Source: Lysinibacillus sp.
GTDB lineage: Bacteria; Bacillota; Bacilli; Bacillales_A; Planococcaceae
DNA: 8,571 nt
Direction: 5' to 3'
Assembly: GCA_012735355.1 (NCBI GenBank)
Contig: JAAYHP010000631.1
Location: 1-8,571, forward strand
The notes beneath the pieces are model-generated. The model was not told the origin of the DNA and did no database searches. It saw only the letters and a list, made by a program, of their open reading frames with translations. Below, piece after piece: positions 6,356 through 8,571 of this stretch (within the stretch, counting starts at the first letter, position 1; each line of letters begins with the position of its first letter). The translations under genes and the position numbers were made by a program.

Positions 6356-7639
6356 ATGAGCTGGCTATTGCAATGGGTACTACCGAGCGATGTTAACAAA
6401 ATAGATGATATGTATCGAATAGATATTGTTCAATCCATAAAAAAATTGGAAGATGTAACGTTAAAATATCAAGAAAAGGTTAAAAAAATCTTTGTATGGG
6501 TTCGCCTTCATCACCCTTTTTCTATTCGACAACAATTAGAGTTTGAAGAACGTTGGGAAAGTTATATAAGAGAGAAGACTCAGAAGGAAGTTGAACTGAT
6601 TTCAATTGTTAGAAAAAAAGAAAATGTCTTTGACGATGAACTAATTGAAGTAGACCGGGCGATGCACCGGATTTGCATTCAAGAACCTTTCGGTGAGATC
6701 GTTTTATTTTCCCAACTGGAGCAGCCCGAGTTACAACAAGCTGTACTCATTGAAGGCGTTAAAACTTTCTCAAATCAATTTTGTTTAATTATGCAAGATG
6801 AAACAACAGGTGAACTTGTTTATCAACAGTTTTATGATTCTCCATATAAAAAATCTTGGTTGCAATTATTCCAACATTTAATTCACGACTACAATTATGC
6901 TGGAGCATTGAAATTAATTGAAGGGCTTGAACGAAATCAAAAAACAGAATTTATTAAGCTTCTTTTAGAAGTCCAACATTTAAGGGAGAATTTTAATTTT
7001 GAAGAAGCTTATGAAAAGTTCCAAGAGGCAAGAAGGGTGCACAGATCTTCCAATTTAAAGTTGTTACAAACGGAAATTATTTTGCAGCATTTGAACGGTG
7101 AGCGAGGAGAACAGAAAAAGGATCTTGAGCAAATTCAAGAATTGTATCGCCATATTAAAGCGCTTCTTTTAAAGGAAGATTATCCTTCTTTTTTAACCCG
7201 CTTTTATAGGGCTAGGGAAGCAGTATTTAATTATATTGTGAAATATGGTGCCGATGAAGAAATTAACATTAGTAAAAGCGCTACTATTTATCAATTTATT
7301 GATGAAGTAGAAGACTTATATGAAAAAGGAAAAATCAATCGATATTTTGGCGTTTATTTTTATATTAAAAGTTCCAATGTGGCGAATGCTTTACAAGTAC
7401 GCAATAAAAGTTTTATCGGGCATAATCGAAAACCTATTTCAAAAAATGCCATTTTCCAAGAATATTACGGCACAAAAAATATAAAAATCCCTCAAGCTAC
7501 AGAACGATTTTTTGGAGATACCCGCATAATGTTGAGGGACCTTGGTGGTTCTCTTGATGATAATTTAGAAATAATGAATACATATTTAATTGAATTAATC
7601 GTTAGTGCAGCGCGGGAAGGAGCTGTAAAGGTTGATTAA
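6356..7639 (+). CDS. Divergent Csm6-like protein, predicted CARF-like plus HEPN ribonuclease
   Basis: A 427-residue soluble protein with no signal or membrane segment. Residues 1-165 look like an alpha/beta domain: strand 1 WLLQWVLPSD, a strand KIFVWVRL (44-51), then EIVLFSQLEQPELQQAVLIE (114-133), which sits where CARF proteins have a nucleotide-binding strand-loop-helix (usually T-G-T rich). Residues 166-300 are helical (KSWLQLFQHLIHDYNYAGAL; SFLTRFYRAREAVFNYIV). The C-terminal part carries R349-N350-x5-H356 (RNKSFIGHN), the HEPN nuclease motif (R-x4-6-H with Asn after Arg). This order matches Csm6/Csx1-type effectors, which sense cyclic oligoadenylate through CARF and degrade RNA through dimeric HEPN. 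The CARF part is so divergent that ligand binding is uncertain. ATG 6356 has GAGGAG 9 nt upstream. The next gene overlaps its end by 8 nt and shares the layout. Alternatives: another HEPN effector (toxin or abortive-infection type). The HEPN call is firmer than the CRISPR link. Confidence 0.6.
   Translation: MSWLLQWVLPSDVNKIDDMYRIDIVQSIKKLEDVTLKYQEKVKKIFVWVRLHHPFSIRQQLEFEERWESYIREKTQKEVELISIVRKKENVFDDELIEVDRAMHRICIQEPFGEIVLFSQLEQPELQQAVLIEGVKTFSNQFCLIMQDETTGELVYQQFYDSPYKKSWLQLFQHLIHDYNYAGALKLIEGLERNQKTEFIKLLLEVQHLRENFNFEEAYEKFQEARRVHRSSNLKLLQTEIILQHLNGERGEQKKDLEQIQELYRHIKALLLKEDYPSFLTRFYRAREAVFNYIVKYGADEEINISKSATIYQFIDEVEDLYEKGKINRYFGVYFYIKSSNVANALQVRNKSFIGHNRKPISKNAIFQEYYGTKNIKIPQATERFFGDTRIMLRDLGGSLDDNLEIMNTYLIELIVSAAREGAVKVD
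7617..7622 (+). promoter_or_regulatory. Ribosome binding site for an overlapping TTG start
   Basis: AAGGAG lies inside the end of the upstream gene, 9 nt before TTG 7632, and supports starting the next gene there with an 8-nt overlap. Confidence 0.65.
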
Positions 7640-8571
7640 AACGATATGGTTTTTACCCTCAAAGGTAGAGGAAATCAATAGGGATATGATTTGGAAAAAG
7701 GCGATTGTTGAAGAAGGAACGGTCATTATACATTCTTCAGCAGAAACGGAAGACATATCGGATGTGGAAAATGTTCGACTAAGAGGAATCTCCCTTCAAG
7801 AAAAACTGGATGATTTGGAAGAGTTTTTAGAAAATCTAGCATTAAAAGCAAAGAGAATTCGAATCATAGTTGAAAAAGAAGGAAATGTGTTAACAGAAGC
7901 TGCGATTCATTTCTGCATTACCCATTTTCCATTAAAAACGGAAATAAGAAGACAAAATGAATTGTGGAGAAACTCTGATATCCATTGGAAGTCAGAGGAA
8001 GTATATCAACTTGTACACCATTTAATCTATTTAAATAAATATAAAATTGCTGAGTTAATTTTAAAGAGCTACACCGACGATAAAGACCTATTTCATTTAA
8101 TCAACTTTGGAGATCAATTGCTCAATGGTAATGCAAAATTTCCAAAAGGACAAAATGAAATGTTTTATTTTAACTTGTTAAGAAGTGTTTTAAAAAATTT
8201 TGATCATGACCATGAAGAATTGCAATACGTAAACGTGATGAAAGGTTTAGTAGATAGTAAGCAACGGGCATTTATTTACTTTTTGCAAAATTATTGTAAG
8301 CAGTTGTATAAGACGGAGGAATTCGTTGATTTTATCGTGCTTTATTATCGTTTAGCAGAGGAATTATTATTGTACGCTATGGGATGGGATGTAGATAATA
8401 GCAATCATTATCGGGTTCGTCCTAATGCGAAAAAAAGTGTCCCTTTTGAAAGACCCGTATCTCGACATTTTAATAGTTATTTAAAAATCGTATTACGGAA
8501 GGCAGAAGAACAACCGAAAAATAAATATTATCAACATTTATTGGAGGATTTTACGCAAGAGTGGCTCATTC
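7632..8571 (+). CDS. Second Csm6-like protein, N-terminal 313 residues (cut by right edge)
   Basis: The frame is open from TTG 7632 to the window end with no stop (313 codons plus one base). TTG is the best start: AAGGAG is 9 nt upstream and it yields IKTIWFLPSK, which parallels WLLQWVLPSD of the upstream product. Residues 1-110 look alpha/beta (TVIIHSS 30-36, RIRIIVEKEG 75-84); the rest is helical. LYKTEEFVDFIVLYYRLAEE (225-244) corresponds to LLKEDYPSFLTRFYRAREAV (271-290) of the upstream protein, including the YR pair, so the two are distant paralogues of one architecture. Csm6-family proteins have a similar helix ahead of HEPN. An R-N-x-H motif like that of the first gene is not reached before the edge; R274-x4-H279 exists but lacks the Asn and has Pro next to the Arg, so I do not count it. 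The 8-nt overlap suggests translational coupling and possibly a shared complex. Function is inferred from architecture only. Confidence 0.58.
   Translation, partial: MIKTIWFLPSKVEEINRDMIWKKAIVEEGTVIIHSSAETEDISDVENVRLRGISLQEKLDDLEEFLENLALKAKRIRIIVEKEGNVLTEAAIHFCITHFPLKTEIRRQNELWRNSDIHWKSEEVYQLVHHLIYLNKYKIAELILKSYTDDKDLFHLINFGDQLLNGNAKFPKGQNEMFYFNLLRSVLKNFDHDHEELQYVNVMKGLVDSKQRAFIYFLQNYCKQLYKTEEFVDFIVLYYRLAEELLLYAMGWDVDNSNHYRVRPNAKKSVPFERPVSRHFNSYLKIVLRKAEEQPKNKYYQHLLEDFTQEWLI

Overview
The window is low-GC DNA with gene styles typical of Bacillaceae: strong purine-rich Shine-Dalgarno sequences, frequent TTG and GTG starts, a chemoreceptor lacking a C-terminal CheR-tethering pentapeptide, a Bacillus-type LOG-family protein and TadA. 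The order Bacillales is a reasonable inference; the genus cannot be settled from this stretch.

Left part (1-3296): the 3' end of one methyl-accepting chemotaxis protein (MCP) with its terminator, about 310 bp of very AT-rich non-coding DNA, a stand-alone EAL-domain protein (predicted cyclic-di-GMP phosphodiesterase or sensor), and a complete Cache-HAMP-MA chemoreceptor that ends at a strong hairpin terminator. The two MCPs are paralogues, about 83% identical over the 102 residues that can be compared, and they bracket the EAL gene. This looks like a motility and signalling cluster.

Middle part (3309-6267): an AtoE-type short-chain fatty acid transporter on the minus strand, preceded by a structured 376-bp gap (dyad next to the ribosome binding site, a terminator-like hairpin further up, and a second hairpin after tadA). 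Next is tadA (tRNA A34 deaminase, minus strand), divergent from a LOG-family gene (plus strand) that ends at a 17-bp stem terminator.

Right part (6268-8571): an operon of two overlapping genes whose products share one layout: a divergent N-terminal alpha/beta domain, a helical middle and a matching helical stretch near the C-terminal part. The first carries an R-N-x5-H motif of the HEPN ribonuclease type. I read both as divergent Csm6-like (CARF-HEPN) effectors of a type III CRISPR or related cyclic-oligonucleotide defence system. The second gene is cut by the window edge before its own HEPN region, and the rest of any such system would lie to the right. No CRISPR array, cas10 or adaptation gene is visible here. 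Functions are inferred from recognisable motifs and family knowledge; no database search was run.
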